A stretch of DNA of 64,000 bases from Lomentospora prolificans (taxonomy: Eukaryota; Ascomycota; Sordariomycetes; Microascales; Microascaceae): the NCBI GenBank assembly GCA_029532625.1, contig JARFXM010000003.1, positions 558,001 to 622,000 on the forward strand. Direction: 5' to 3'. The notes beneath the pieces were generated by a model, which saw only the letters and a list, made by a program, of their open reading frames with translations, was not told the origin of the DNA and did not search any database. Below are positions 10,461 to 23,968 of this stretch, piece by piece (position 1 is the first letter of the stretch; every line of letters starts with the position of its first letter). The position numbers and the translations under genes were made by a program.

Positions 10461-13333
10461 CAACCAACGACCTCTGTAATTGAAAAATGCGCATACATGA
10501 TGAACCAAGGACCCATCCTTCTATGCCTTGCTTGCTAATATTCTACTTGTACATCGTTTTGTCGTCCGCGACTCCTACGAGAAACCATAGATGATCGCGT
10601 GTCCGTTTAGCCCCCGGCCCCCTTTGCTGTGCATGTCTTGGTTATATACCTTGGTAGCCTTTTCCCCATTGCTTCTTCCTCCCCTGTTCAATAATACTAC
10701 TTTACACGATGAACCACCAACGTACCCTCACCCGACGAGAAGATTGGGAAGGCAGTGCTCTCTCGCCAAATCGTTGCAAGGCCGATCCTTAATTTTCTTT
10801 TTCCCTTTTCTGGCCTCCAACAGAAAGAACGACAAGGCACATTTTCAATTTCATTCCCACAGACGCCCGCTTACACTAGAAACTTGCAAGTGAATATGCC
10901 AGCCACATACCTCAATCCCACCTCTCCCAATCCGTGGGTATTCCGAGCCCCAAAAAAAGCAAATCGCATCGACCCGCTGGCCAGTCTGGCTTCGTCAGCG
11001 CGCGCCGCCTAAAAGGAAGCAGGAATCACTAGAAACCCTCCCTTTTTCCGGCCCCCACCCAAGGAATATCTTTTCCCAAATGTCAAAATCGCACAGTTGG
11101 TTTTCCGTCGGCTGCTCCTCGTAGCAAAAGGGGACAGGCGCGCCGAGAAGAAAAAAGAAGAAGAAGAAAAAGAAAAAAACGGCCATGGTTATCCCAAGCA
11201 ACGACGCGCATCCCCGCCTTTTTTTCCTCACAAGCAAGGATTGACGTTTCGTTTCATATTTGATCGCAGGTCGACGTCAGACTGTAGGTTTGGGCCGTCC
11301 CCGACGAGCAATCGTAGGCTGGCAGAACAAGGCTTTTTTGGGGGGTTGTAAGCGACTGCATGGCCCCTTGTTCGCTGCGAAACATGAACATTACGAGGGA
11401 ACGGGGGAGCTTGCCAAAATCTCGATTCGTCGGCTCTTACCTTCGTACCTTCGTACACTTCTCGGATCGCGGACGGACAGGGCAGGGGAGCAGCTTGTTC
11501 AAAGAGACCCTGCTATTAATGCCTGCCATTTGTCGAGCTGGATCAAATGTAATGTTTCGTCTTCCAAAAACACCAGGCTCCGCAAAAGAAGCAAAGTTAC
11601 CTCTTTTTTTCTTTCTTTCTTTTTTTCCTCAGGCTTGGGAGTTGGAGTCGGGCCTTGGCATCTCTGATGAAGGGCGGAGATTGCTTTTGAGGCGAAAGGG
11701 GAAGAAGACCAACTCGGGTCAGACATTTTGGTTTGATGGATGTGGTTAATTTTTTTTTTCTATCTTATTGCTTATTGTTCGCTATCGATATTAGCTTCAT
11801 GCTTTCTTTCTTCTTTCGCGTCGCGAAAACCAAAGCAGCGTCGGAGAATTGCGATGATGAAGAGCGCGAGTGAGTGATGGGTTCATTAGACCGTTGATTT
11901 CTTTTTTTGGGAGGACCCTTACCCTCCTTCATGATACTTCAGACTTCAGCATTCATGATGGGACTTGTTGCGATATCTACGTAGTGCCGGCCATGGAATA
12001 TCGGGAAACCGTTAAAACCTGTCAGACCCGAGTGGCAGACACTCGCGAGATGAACCTGTCTTGCTCCGTCTCTCCCATCGAAACACTGTCGACACAGGCA
12101 TCCATCCAAATCCAGACCCTTGATTCCACCCATCAACACCGCCTTCACCCGAGAAACCGTCTCATCTCATCCCTTCTCCTGATCCTCTCAGCCATTCATT
12201 CCATCGTTCCCACCAAATTATCACCTCTCCCCTTCCCCCCGGTCGAAACATGCCCAACAGCCAGCTACCCGCCAAAATCATTTGATATATATGGCTCCAT
12301 TAGGCTCCATCTCAGATGGAATCTGACCCTCCCTCCAGAAACACCCTCCTCACCTTAATCTTCCCGTCGCTCAATAACCCGAGTCACCACACCCAAACCG
12401 CGTCTCTGAGGTTTCCCCGGCACTCTTACCTAAACCGGATCTGTCAACCCAAGAAAGCCAACTCCCGTCTTTAGAGCCCACCAAACCCATCCGTCCCATC
12501 GCCCAAAAGGGTTATATGGCTTTTTTGAGACCAGACAGACCGTCTCGGCCAGTCCCTAAAAGTGATGGGCAACCCCCCCCACACACACAGTTTCTCACAG
12601 CTTCCTTCACCTGAGTCCACTGTTCCACCCTGCCCATCAGCGAATCCAGCACAAGAGCTTCGCACACTGTTCCCCATGTACCTCTCGCCTTCATCCTTTG
12701 GCCCTGTCAATCCGGACAAGACACGATCGATCTGGTGCAGTCACGGAGGCTCTTGTTAGAGGGGGCATGTGCCGATGATCCCAGCGGTTCCTCCCCCCTT
12801 TCCCTCGCTCCGCAACCTAGTCCCACCGCTCCCTAGTCTTCCCTAACGTGTATCACCTCTTGGAATGGGGGATAGTGTCCTTTGTAAGCGCAACTCCAGT
12901 AAGGGAAATCTTGACCTAGAAAGGAATCGCAGGTATGACGTGAGCACCCGCAGGAGAGCACCAAAAAGCACTCCAGCGAGCTTGGCCGGGTGTAAGTGGA
13001 TGCGGCTCGCCTCGGGGTGGGCGCAGAATATCCCCAACTTCCGTTCCTGCTGGATTCTCTTGCACGACGCACGTCGCGAACACTATAACGTAAGGCCAAA
13101 CCTCCAGATCATCCTCAACGCAGTGACAAACGGAATCCTCCGATAAGACCGAGGGAGGAAAACAATGGAAAAACCCCCCCCCCCTGCACACTCCCATCCG
13201 CTCTTGATCACTTCCAGCCATTTGGGAATAGTCGAGTGGCTAACGTTCAAGACAACCTCAAGGGCTAGACAGCTGCTATGCATCATGTGCTCGAAGACAA
13301 GTGTTCCCTTCTCACATTGAAAGAGAGCGGCGA

Positions 13334-13470
13334 GGCGGGGGTGTGAGACAAGGTTTTGTCCGCCGGTGGTCTAAGATGGGGCATATACGTAGGGATGGCT
13401 ACGGCCCGAGATATGTTGGGCCATAGTCCTAAGACTCAGAAGACTGGCCTTGTCTCTCAAACCCCGCCTT
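13334..13470. repeat. long imperfect hairpin element
   Basis: The outer arms 13334-13354 (AGGCGGGGGTGTGAGACAAGG) and 13448-13470 are near-exact reverse complements (single-base indels). An inner pair, 13397-13409 (GGCTACGGCCCGA) with 13416-13429, closes on a six-base loop GATATG. Intermediate parts pair partly (GTCTAAG with CTAAGAC). The whole 137-base unit could fold as one hairpin. It resembles a MITE or a structured RNA gene; no target-site duplication was found at its ends. Confidence 0.6.
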
Positions 13471-15778
13471 CTATACCCAGTTCCTGTGCTTGGGTCTGTG
13501 AATCTATTCGTATTCGGACCTAACGAAAGGGATAGTGAGGTCATATTAGAGTGATTAGGCGATGATCAGGGGAAAGTTAACTGGGTAAAAAGTTGTTGCA
13601 GAAAAGAAGCCGACGTGATGTCAAGCCGCAGTTGAAAAATCAGCCCAGGAACTTGGAATATCACATCGTTCGTTAGATGCAATGCCGCGAAAGGCGCTTG
13701 ATGTCAGGGCCGGGGCCGGGGAGACTAACACCTTGTGCGTCCGTTGCCAGCCATCTTGGGCGACATGTGGCGGGAGGTTGCGCATCATGTCTAAGAGGTC
13801 ACACGGGAGACTTTTGCGCTAAGACGAACGGCGGCGGTAGCTCTGCCTGCCCAGCTACCGAGTCACGTAGGAATGATACAACTTGCGAGGACAAGGTCTG
13901 ACTTGTTAGCTCGTGGCCAGCGAGGTTCAATGATCCAGTTCAAGCATCTTCTGCAACGAAGCGCCATTCTGGTGAAATATCGAGCGAAACCCTCGTCGGT
14001 TCCGTCGTCGGATTCCCTATAAACTTCAAAAACTGTGACGGTGGTGCGTGTTTGTGCAGCTTCGGAGCGCTGATTTGGTGACATCCGCCAGTTGCCGATA
14101 GAGCTAGTCGCCAGGCTATGATCCTCATTCATCGCTGGCTTGATGGGAAGCTAAGCCTGGAAATCTATGAGACTAAGCCAAGTTTTCCAAGGAGGGATGG
14201 TGTGGTGAAACGGGTACCACGACAACTAAGGCATCGGGTGGCATCGCGATTCCGGGAACCTCCCCTTTCCGCCGATTTCATACCCACGCAAGATAGAAGG
14301 CAACTTCGCCCATGAGGAAGATCGCCGCCCCGACATGTCTAGCAGCTGCAGTCGGGGGAGACGAACCACCTCACCAAGCATAGCGGCCTCCACCAAACCT
14401 GCCTCCGGACTTGGCCAGCGCTCGACAGCCAGCCTCTTCATTTGATGACTCTGTGCTCACAAAGTGCATACCACTACTGCTTACCACTACTGCTCACCAG
14501 TACCCTTTCAGCTCCTTCATAGGTGCTACTCCCATCTCCAAGCTAAGATGTGTCCGGTAGCTCTTCGCCCGGGCGACGTCATCCAAAGTCACCATCCGCC
14601 CTCCGCCATCACCCCTGGGTGTCCGCTCCATCGCCTCTGGACCCCCAAGGTCCAAAACTCCCTGGACGGGTTCATGCCTAACAAGTCTAATCCTTACTCC
14701 CAGCCCCCTCTTCCCTGTTCTTTCTAGCTCATGATCCCGACACATCCAAGACCCGAGGGGCCAAAGGTCTAATACAATCTCCCGTCTTTTCCCCTCCCTT
14801 GTCGCATCACCTCAGCCCTTGACTTAGGACAGCCCACGTCTTCGGGACCACCGGGTACTCCGATACCGGTCAGTCTCGCGTATATTGCCATATCAGTTAA
14901 GACCATGATGTTTTTTGCCATCTCTGTGGCGGTGAACGTTCCTGAAGCATCCCCATAGCAAATTATCAGACCGAGATCGTGCATATTTTTCGTGTTTCCA
15001 GCCCATACCGATAAACTAGATTATAGTCAATCGAGGAGAGAACGGTCAGGCAGAGGCGCCCAGTCCATGTGTCATTCATTCAGGAGCTACGCGCAAAACC
15101 CAACTTCAAAACCGCTCAACAAGGGTCGAGCCTAACAGGGTATGTTGGATGCAAAGACTACAAAACAAAAGTCATGATAACATCATCGCAACATACAAAT
15201 GAAGAGACGAAAGGAAAGTGAAGACGAAATATAGTGTTACAGACGTCCAAGCGCCTGAGCCGTCCTTTTCGTTCAGTTCTTTTTGAGCGCGGTTCTCTTC
15301 CTTCGGCAGATTCAACAGATCTCTGTGTCCAAGCACCTAATCCCGTAGACGAGTTCGTTCGTATCATCTTCATCTCACTTGTTCTCGTGAAATAATACCG
15401 CAGTCCGCCTTTCCTTTGACGTGAAGGGGTCCAAATGTATCGTCAGCCGCGGTTTAGTGGGGAGAAAACCCGAGAGGCTTGACATTGGCGAATCACGACA
15501 GCATCTCGAGAAGATCGCATCGTTCGCCTTTGCCACCTTACAGCGGAGAAAGCTGTACCTCTCAATTATGATATCTCCGCATTTCCCTCCTCCCTTCCTC
15601 GCTGTCGAGGCTGTCGAGGTTCCAAGCCACTCTTATTATGTCGATCAAAGCCAAGGAATCCGGCTCCTTCCTCGACGGATTCATCAAGATTCAAATTTTG
15701 AAATACCCATGTTATCGGCCTCTCGACCGAACGATTAAACAAGCAAAGTATGCGTGCTGTCTCGGTACTTTGTGTCGC

Positions 15779-17881
15779 CTAGCGCCATAGATCCCTATCT
15801 CCCTTCTCTCCGGCGCTGCTCCTTGGGCGAGGCCACTCCTCGGGCTCGTCCTGAGAAGCTCCGCCACTGTCAGTGGGTATGGCGAGGAATCCGCCAGTGC
15901 CGGTTCCAACCATGACGCTACGCCGGGCACCGCCAGTGTCCCAGCCCACTCCCGTGATGTCCGCCCCCAGCCCATAGCTGCTCGTCGGACGTTGCGACTG
16001 GCTGCCTCTCCTTCCCCCACCACCAAACCTAGATGGAGGGCCAAATCCGCTGCCGTGTATTGGTTGCACTTTGATGAAACTCCAGTCCATGCCCTCATCG
16101 CTCTTAGTAAACACTTCCAGGGTATGGGTTAGAGCACCAGTTCCTGCAAAGGGGTTGTTCGAACTGAACCTGTTTGTGGGGTCCATGCTTCGCTTCGGGG
16201 GCGAGAAGGAGAAGTTGTTGCTGTAGCTTTTGGGGGGGAGAAAGATTGGGAGCCGCGCGAACCGTGAGATGACGAGGGGCGTCCGCCGCCGAACGGGGGG
16301 AGTGGGGGCAAATCTATGCCGAGAAGCTGATCTGGGAAAGTCGGATCACGGACGTAGACTGCCCGTAGCCGTGGCAATCCACCAGCGAGGATGGATGACG
16401 CGAGGTAGGTATAGTGACTAGCAGCTGCGCTCGAGTAGCCATCATCGGCGGCGTTGCTGACTTCATACCTAATGGTCTCCAATGACCGAGAGGTGATTCT
16501 CTTCAAGCCCGCGCCACTTGGGATGGCGGATTCAACTGTGTCATAGATCGACAAGGTTTTCAGGTTGAGGGCGTGGTCCAATACGTCTTGTACGCGAGTG
16601 GGCTTCACACCAGTCTTCCACAACGACAAGACCTTCAAGGCAGAGCCGGCATCTGGGCGGCTCAAATACTCCGCTAATCCTGCTTCTGTCACTCTCGGCG
16701 TCTTCTTCAAGATCAGCTCGGACAAGGCTGGGAAATGGGGCAGGTTCTCGTTGAACGCGAATACGTCATCGGAAAAGCTCCTCATCTCGGTGATTTTGAG
16801 TGCGCGGAGGTTACCCAATGCAGCAAGGACGTGTCGTAGGATAACAGGGTCCATGTTGAGCTTGATCAAATCCAATACCTCAAGGTTCCCCCAAACGCGG
16901 CCTCTTGCGAGGAGTTCCAAGCTCCTCTCGGCGCCGGACATGTATGTCATCTTCCTCAGATCGGAACATCGCGCTTGGACTTCGAGTCGCAACGTGGCGA
17001 AAGCGGGGTCGTCGGAGAACAAGCCTTCAGGCAAATCGACATAGCGTAGGTTTGGCAGAACGGCGATGGTACGCGCGAGATCGCCCTGACAACTCTCACG
17101 CAGCATGTACGGGGTCTTCAAGTATCGCACAAGAGCACCGAGGCGGGTGGGATCGTCACGTAAGGTGCGGCATAGAAGCTTGAGGCGGGCGTGGGCGGTA
17201 TCTTCGGGCTCGCCATTTCTATCGAAGAAGGTACGGCGTTTTCTACGATCCGCTAGGAAAGCTTCTCGTTCGCAGTAATGTACAGAGTCAATGCGGACAC
17301 TATGATAACTATAGGACACAGAGCGCCGCGCCATAAGGCACCGCTCATAAGATTAGCTCGTCTGGATCAACAAAAGGCCAAACAGACTGGCAAAATCAAA
17401 AGACGCGGGGTAGGCTTTGTATACAAGGGGCAAAGGACTACGAGATATAGTTGCGAATGCGAAAAGGATTGTTCGATTCGAAAAGAAGAGAACTTGGTGA
17501 GGGGAATTTAGGGCTGCCATCTTACAGTAACTTTCGCGCGCTGCCGTGCCACGCCCTGCAAACCTGGACGCAATGAGCAAGGTCTCTCAAGTCGCAGAGC
17601 ATGCAAGCATCCTCAACAAAACTTTGTTCGCACGTTTCGTAGGATTCGTCAAGGGATTGCGGACAGACGAAGAAAAAGATGCGCTCCAGAGCGGCTTCGG
17701 GGAGGTGCGCGAGAGCTCTCGCTGATGCTGAGGTGGGCGGTGGGGTATACCCTGATCGCTGATATCTGAACTGTTCGTCGAGATCGTGTGAAGAGCCGCG
17801 CCGACCCGAATAGCTCGAGCCTCCCCCTGGAACATCCAGATAAGAGGTCTTCTTCTTATCTTTCCTCTTGAAGAACTTCAT
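15779..17881 (-). CDS. F-box / leucine-rich protein, frame broken at a C7 run
   Basis: A substrate adaptor of SCF ubiquitin ligases is the likely role. Exon 1 is 17881-17526, followed by a 217-base intron (17525-17309; donor GTAAGA, acceptor TATAG), then exon 2 from 17308. Exon 1 carries a basic start (MKFFKRKDKKK) and an F-box-like segment at residues about 56-119 (LAHLPEAALERIFFFV...LAHCVQVCRAWHGSARKLL). Exon 2 holds regularly spaced Leu-rich repeats (NLRYVDLPEG, NLEVLDLIKL, NLRALKITEM, ALKVLSLWKT, NLKTLSIYDT). The frame then breaks at C7 (16238-16232): with eight C it continues straight into KSYSNNFSFSPPKRS, then MDPTNRFSSN and a stop at 15779, giving about 628 residues. No credible intron bridges the break, so either a base was lost in assembly or the gene is mutated. 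The LRR-type fold is inferred. Confidence 0.75.
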
Positions 17882-20800
17882 GGTCGCAAAGTTGCGAAGG
17901 GAAGTTTTTACAGTCCCTCCCAAAAAAAAAAAAATGGCAGAGTTGGGGGAAAGAGGGTTGAGGGGACCAAAGCCAAAGTTTCCTTTTAAGGCAAGCCAGC
18001 TGGTACCAGGAATTGGGCACAGCTGACACAGTCTCTCAGTCCAAAGCCACAGCACTGTACAGCGGGCTGGTCCTAACTTGGGGTCGTTCCAAGTTGCTGG
18101 CGGTATCGTTAAAGCCAGCGAGCGCGGTACCGCCTGGCATGCAGAGGAAGAAAGGGAGAAAGAGACGGGTGGTGGGGACTCGCGGTATACTTTACGGCAG
18201 TCCAACCTAGAATTTTAGCGGCTGTTCATCGGTTACAGAATCGATGACGGTGTTACGCAGTAGTCGCGATACATGACCATCTCCCATGGAATGGTGCGCA
18301 GCGTCGTAGCGCCAAAGGGTGCGGGACGGTCGTTTCCAAATCCAGGGACTTTTGCCCCCCTTCCAGCCTTCACTTAGGAAAAACAAAAAAAAAATAGAGG
18401 CCAGCGTCCTGGTTGGGCTACAACGCACGGCCAGTAGGATCCAAAAAGTCATTGGCGGGCCACTGGCCAAAGTCAGCACTAGAGGAACCGGCAGAGCAGA
18501 GTAAGGATGAGGACACGAAATTCCAATTGGGGTTCGAGGTGCTTTGGCAGGAGGTTTCCGGGAGGAACGAGGCACGCTGACGTTTTCCCTCCCTCACTCA
18601 AGAAGGACATATACGTCTCGAAATGCTGCAAAGGTGCAAAGTCCGTCTTTCGCAGCATCTGATGTCGACAGTCGCCCGACTTTGCTGGCGTCTTCCGTCG
18701 CGGTTTTGATAGGCTCAAGCTATGATGAAATGCAAGTTTCACTAAAACACCGAGAAGTGTGAAAAGCGGGGAGGCCAAGAGATCAGTGGCCCCGCTTGTT
18801 TCTTGCCAACTAATGATAATAATAGTCCCGAGCTGGCCAAACTGGGGAATTGCTAGTGTTAACAGAGAGCGTAGTAATAGTGCAGGGGCAAAGATGGAGA
18901 TGTATCAATCAGCGAACGTGGAGCACGGCGTGGCTATGGGGCAATCGGCGAAAAGCTCGCTGACAGAGCAATTGATACTATAGACATGGCAGATGGTCGA
19001 ATTGAGCTTTGAGGGATGAAAATTTCGGAGGATCCGCATGCTAACTGATTACAGGATTGTTTCATGCAGCTATGTTTCTTGAGACGAGATGGTAATAAAA
19101 CTTTCAATGACACCCGCGATGTGCAGGGATGTAGTTGCTAGATGAGAACTGGCTGCGCTATCCGCTGATGTGAAGCTGGAGAAGCCATGGACTTTGAAAG
19201 CAAGTCCTTCCGCTCTGTAACTGTAGGGTAAAGCATCGCCTCATTCTAGCTTGATGATCCGCAACCTCCTTTGAGGTGCGAAGGCATCATCAACCTAGAC
19301 AGCCCTGGTGAGATAGTCTACCTCCGCGGGTGTATCAAAGAAGGAACCGCAGCGGCTGTCTTCTTATGGTCGCCAATTGATCGTCTCAAGCTCTGGCTGG
19401 GCAGACTCACGAGTAAAAGGCAGGCACGACGGAACGAGAGTAGCAAGCAGCGGGAAAGAATGCAATATCTGGGTCGCGGCTGCACCTGTGGCGTCTATCC
19501 TCCGAACCGAGTCCGTCCAAGGGTTGCTTGCCCATTCCGTGCGTCGCTGGCTCTCCGCCTGGCATCGGCCTTTGAATTCTCCACTAAAGGCCCTCGAGGT
19601 ACCCGGAAGGACCATCCCGCCCGCTCCCCGTCACATAGGGTTACACGCCTAATCTTAACACTGCCTTCAAGCCTCCTATTATGATCGGCGAACCGACCTT
19701 GCCTTGCCTTGAAGCCTCCTGGACAACGGCGAAACCCATCGACCCTTGACCCGTCACGATGTTCGTTTTCTTGCCTGAAGGAGAAATGCCAAGCCCTTCG
19801 GCCCCCTCGTCGTTAGATTGGCATTTTGGCGTCTTGGATTGCACTTGGACAGCCATAGACCCGCGTTGATATATCATATTGAATAGTTGGCTTGCTCCCT
19901 GCTACGTTGTAGTTGCGCTCCCGCCCGTCTCGCCTATTTCCAGCAACATTTTACATGCATTCCTTCACGTCCGTATGCCTCCATCCTTTTTTTGAGACCG
20001 AACCCTATCAGTTCGTACATTGCAGGATGTGCACCCTTATACCAATCAATTCTCGGTGTCTGATCGCTCTCCCGTCTTTAAACCCAGCCGCATCCAGCAA
20101 AACCTTGTTCCAAGCCCTATCAGACATAGCCTGGCCAGTCAAACAACCTAGGAATCTGGCAGCGTATCCACGCCCATGATCCCCCAAACGTGCACTTCCA
20201 GGAGGACCCAGACACCAGCGCCAGCAATGCACTTACCCGTACTGTCCCATCAATAGCCCACCTCACTTGCCCCAGTACCGATGCTTCCAACGCCGACCGG
20301 TCGGCAAGTCGGCACCGCCAAGACACCGGCGGCGCTTATACAAACTATGCGGAATGACTCGGCATAGAGCAGAACAGAGCAGACCGGATTGAAAACAAGA
20401 TTTAGCCTACCGGACTCGCTGGCGTTCCGGAATCTTGGCTATTTTGAACCTCGAGCACCAGTCGTGCTCTAGATACACAGCGCCCGATTCGTGACTGGCT
20501 GTAGTAATGGATGAATCTCCGTTCACCCAACGGCCACACCTGATCTTTTTGACTGATCACCCGCAGTTTGGCTCGAGACGAATAGTGATGGCCAAACCTA
20601 CTTAGTTCTATTCTAGACGAAAAGATAGCACATACGACCATAACCCCCGGAGAGTTAGGGATCCCGTCCGCTCTCCCTTATACAAGCCGGGGAGTGCCGA
20701 ACTAGTAGTTGGGTCGGTGACGACCAGCGAATCCTCGGTGTTGTATGTAATTTCTTTTTCTTTTTCTTTTTTTTTCCACCTTTCGCTGCATTTTCGGGTT

Positions 20801-21570
20801 GCTCGTGGTCCTTCGCAGCCCGACACATTATCACTTTGGATGATGGATACCCGCCAAAAGAGAAAAACGGTTCGTGGTTCTGGTCGCGGAAGTCTCTATA
20901 TCACGCCGTGCCGCTTACACATCGAACTAGCTGAGATCAACCTGACACTTGTGTCATGCACTTCTCGACGAAGAACCCGAATATCTTTGGAGCACCGACT
21001 TACAAATGCAGTATAACCATTGTTACGTGTGTTGAAATTTACCGTAGGAAGGGCCCCCTGCTACAGAAGGAGCATTGGTTGAGTAAAGTTGCCCAATTCT
21101 CCTCTCCGTCCACCTCGGGCCAGGCCACAGTACGATCCTTCCGCCTTCCCATAGTCTTCTCATCATCTTCGTCGTGAAGGCGTTTCCCCAGCACGAAGGC
21201 AAAGAACCAGAGCATTCGATCTCGACTAAAGTAGAATCAACACAAAACTATCACGGCTCTGCATAATGAGACACGAAAATGAGCGAATTGAACAACGTAA
21301 ATAAGCGCAGGCAAACAGCAAACAAGGCGCCAGATACTTCCAAGACGAAATGACTATGCAAATTATGCTTTGCGGTTCTGGAATAAAAAGACAGGCATCT
21401 GATGAGGCAACACGCACACGACAAACTCTCTTATCGTCCTCCACTCCCTGAGCGTGTGTTCACCCTGCGCAGGTCTTACACCGCCAGCCCACTGATCGGA
21501 ATATACACTCGGAGAAAAAGGAGACCACTTAACTCCTCCCTTCACCCTTCCACGTCCCGTTATCATCTAA
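17882..21570. other. noncoding interval of 3.7 kb
   Basis: Promoter side of the F-box gene (minus) and 3' flank of glycogen synthase (minus). No supported gene. Short open frames such as 19271-19684 plus lack codon bias or domains. A T-rich tract lies near 20750-20780. Confidence 0.6.
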
Positions 21571-23968
21571 TTATTCTGTCGCAGCCTCACCCTCAAGTTT
21601 TGGAGTGTCCACGGGACTCGCCGGACCTGAGGGCTTCGGCCGGACAGCGACAGTAAATTCAAAGTCATCCTCATGATCATCCCTGCAGTGGCTCATGTTA
21701 GCGGTGGCATGTCGTATCCTAAAGTGGAAGGGTGGGACTTACTGCAGTTTCCAGGCAATGTAGTCCTCCGTACTCAAGCCCTCCTTGCCCTCTTGCAGAC
21801 TAGCGAAATCTCCCGGGGTCATAGTCCCCCTGCGCGCACCAGGAGAGCCAGGCACGGAGAAGGGGCGGCCAACCTTTTGCTTGACACCCGGAACCCAGTC
21901 CCAGACGGTGTCATCCTCGGAAAACTCGTCTGGGTACGCGCGCCTGAGCGCGAGCTGGCGGGCTTTGCTATATTCCAGTCCCATCCTCCTCCAGTCGAGG
22001 AGATCACTAAGCCTCTCGGTACGATTCCTCTGGTTGATGCGTTCTCGACGGCTCTTAAGGCAGTACTCAAACATGAAGTCGGTCATTTGGTTGACCGAGT
22101 CGTCGATGCCCTTCATGCGGCGATCGACGATAAAGATACCGTACTCGGGGCCGCAGTCGAGAAGTTCCTCCATGTAGCAGCCGAAGCCGGAAAGGTTGGT
22201 GGTGATGCTGGGAACACCCATTACGGTACACTCAGCGGGAGTGTAGCCCCAAGGCTCGTAGTAGGAGGGGAAGACACCCATATGGGTGCCGCGGACGAAC
22301 TCGTCGTAGTCTAGAGGGAGGACGGGGTTCGAAGAGTTTAGGAACTCGGGGTGGAAAACGACCTTGACCCGGTCGGTGCGGTCGTTGAAGAGCTTGACGC
22401 GGCGGAGTTGGTTGAGGATGGGATCTTCGTGATCGTTCACCATGTTGTGCGTCACGATGGGAGGAAGATTGTGGCGCTTCATGCTGTAGAGACGTCTTCG
22501 GAGGTCCACCTTTTCTTGGTTGGAGAGAAGGTCCTTCTCCTCAGGGAGAGAGTCCCCCTCTTGCCATCGGAGAGCACGCTCGTATAGACGCTTGCCGATA
22601 TTGCGCTCAATGACACTTACGGCGTCGCGCAATGACTTGATGACGGCCTGCCCCTTGAGCGACTCGGCAGTAAGGTGCGTCGTCTGGGCAGGCATGATGA
22701 TGAAAGCGACAACGGTGAGGGTGCTTCCGGAAGACTTGAGACGGTGGTTGAGGCGCGCCAGGGACTCGATGAACATATCGACGCCCTTGTTCCTGAACTC
22801 GTAACGGCCAGCGGTAAAGAAGTAGAGGGTATTGTCGAGGTCGAAGTCGAGATGGCCGTAGAAGTGGCCTCGGACAAAGTCATGTATCTTTTCCTTAGAA
22901 TCCTGGTGGAGATTCTGGAACTCGTGCGCCGCCGCAAATTTCGTAACATTGAGACCATTGGGCAGAACACCGTCGGGCTTCCTCTTTAGGAGATGCTCAC
23001 TCTCGTAGGCCGTGATGTGGGAGACTGTGGTGAAGACATCGCAAGAGTGCGCTGAGGCCCTCTCAATGCAGTATCGGTGGTAAATTCCACGCTTTCCAGC
23101 CTCGTGATCTACATCGAACCATTGGAGATGGTTGTAAAAGTCAGCGGAGCCGGCGCAGAGGTAGCGACCAAGAATTGTGGCGTGGGTGGTAAAGACCGTG
23201 GTGACATCGATCTTGCGCTTCTTGCACAAGGGCAGAGCCACACCGGCGAGCCACTCGTGGAAATGGGCGATGACAGCCTTCTTCTTCTCGTGGCAGACGA
23301 ACTCGCCGAGGAACCACGCGACGAGGTAGCCAAATACAATGGCCTCATTAGTCTCGTGGTCATCAGGCGGAGAAGGAATACCGGCAACGTTCCAGAGATC
23401 GCTCTTCCACTCATCTAGCCACTTGTAACCGGTCGAGGTATCGATTAAAATGACACGGGGAGCTCCCTCGATAAGCCAACGACCGTAAACGATGTGAATA
23501 CCACGCTCCCTCATGGACTCTATGGTGGCCTTGATCTCTGGACTTGTGGGTTCTATCTCTTCAACCTCGACGGCAGCCTAGAGCGAGACGAGCCGTTAGC
23601 GTAGCTTCATTTTGAAGCGCAATTAGGTATGCTTAGCCCTTGATGGAGATAGATAGACTCACAGATCGCTTGTTCAAAGGACCAATCGCCGTATATCGGT
23701 CGCCATATTCGAGAGTAGTGACAGGGGCCTTGGACTTGAGGACAGAGTAGATGCCGCCAACTGTTTTGATCGTCAGCACGCCATCCCAGGAGAGCTTGGG
23801 AAGCTCTTGTAAAGCTGAGCGCCGGGAATGGCTCTATGGGAAATTTCTTCGGCCTCACGTACCTCGATTTGCTACTTCGGTGGAAATTTCGAAGAGGAGG
23901 TGATTGGGCATATCACGGGTGGTATCCCCGCGGATAGCTCGGTCTCCGTTCTGATTTGGAGCGGACAT
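21571..23968 (-). CDS. gsy1: glycogen [starch] synthase, GT3 family
   Basis: Transfers glucose from UDP-glucose to the non-reducing end of glycogen in the cytosol. Exons 23968-23863, 23760-23663, 23577-21743 and 21682-21571 give 716 residues, close to yeast Gsy1/Gsy2 (about 705). All junctions are GT-AG: introns of 102, 85 and 60 bases. Family marks: the N-terminal EVANRVGGIYSVLKSKAP nucleotide-sugar site formed across intron 1, the E-x7-E catalytic pair EPWGYTPAE at E509/E517 (same numbering as yeast Gsy2), and the Arg-rich glucose-6-phosphate helix SRRERINQRNRTER at about 577-590. The tail RPFSVPGSPGARRGTMTP matches the phosphorylated regulatory tail of fungal enzymes. An in-frame ATG two codons upstream (23974) is possible; the second ATG has the better context (A at -3). 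No break or missing catalytic residue. Confidence 0.96.

Larger units (their letters stand above)
2902..15778. other. gene-poor interval of 12.9 kb
   Basis: No intact gene found. The first few hundred bases are the promoter and leader of the minus-strand gene starting at 2901; pyrimidine tracts and a CTT microsatellite lie near 3143-3164. The rest contains homopolymers, T-rich tracts (about 7863-7891, 8813-8850, 9710-9775), AAT and CT microsatellites near 10251-10284 and 10435-10460, three strong hairpins (3364-3416, 4649-4686, 13334-13470) and one coding-like relic (5103-5429). The longest open frames (for example 6028-6489 minus, 153 codons; 11870-12358 plus, 162 codons) have no splice partners or recognisable domains. 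Base composition by eye is balanced, so it does not look like AT-rich RIP-inactivated repeat DNA. Confidence 0.6.

Noticed and set aside
11870..12358. 162-codon plus-strand frame
   Set aside because: C/T-rich text typical of a leader or promoter; no domain or splice logic.
21673..22989. Plus-strand frames up to 213 codons opposite glycogen synthase
   Set aside because: Reverse-complement shadows of a strongly biased coding exon.
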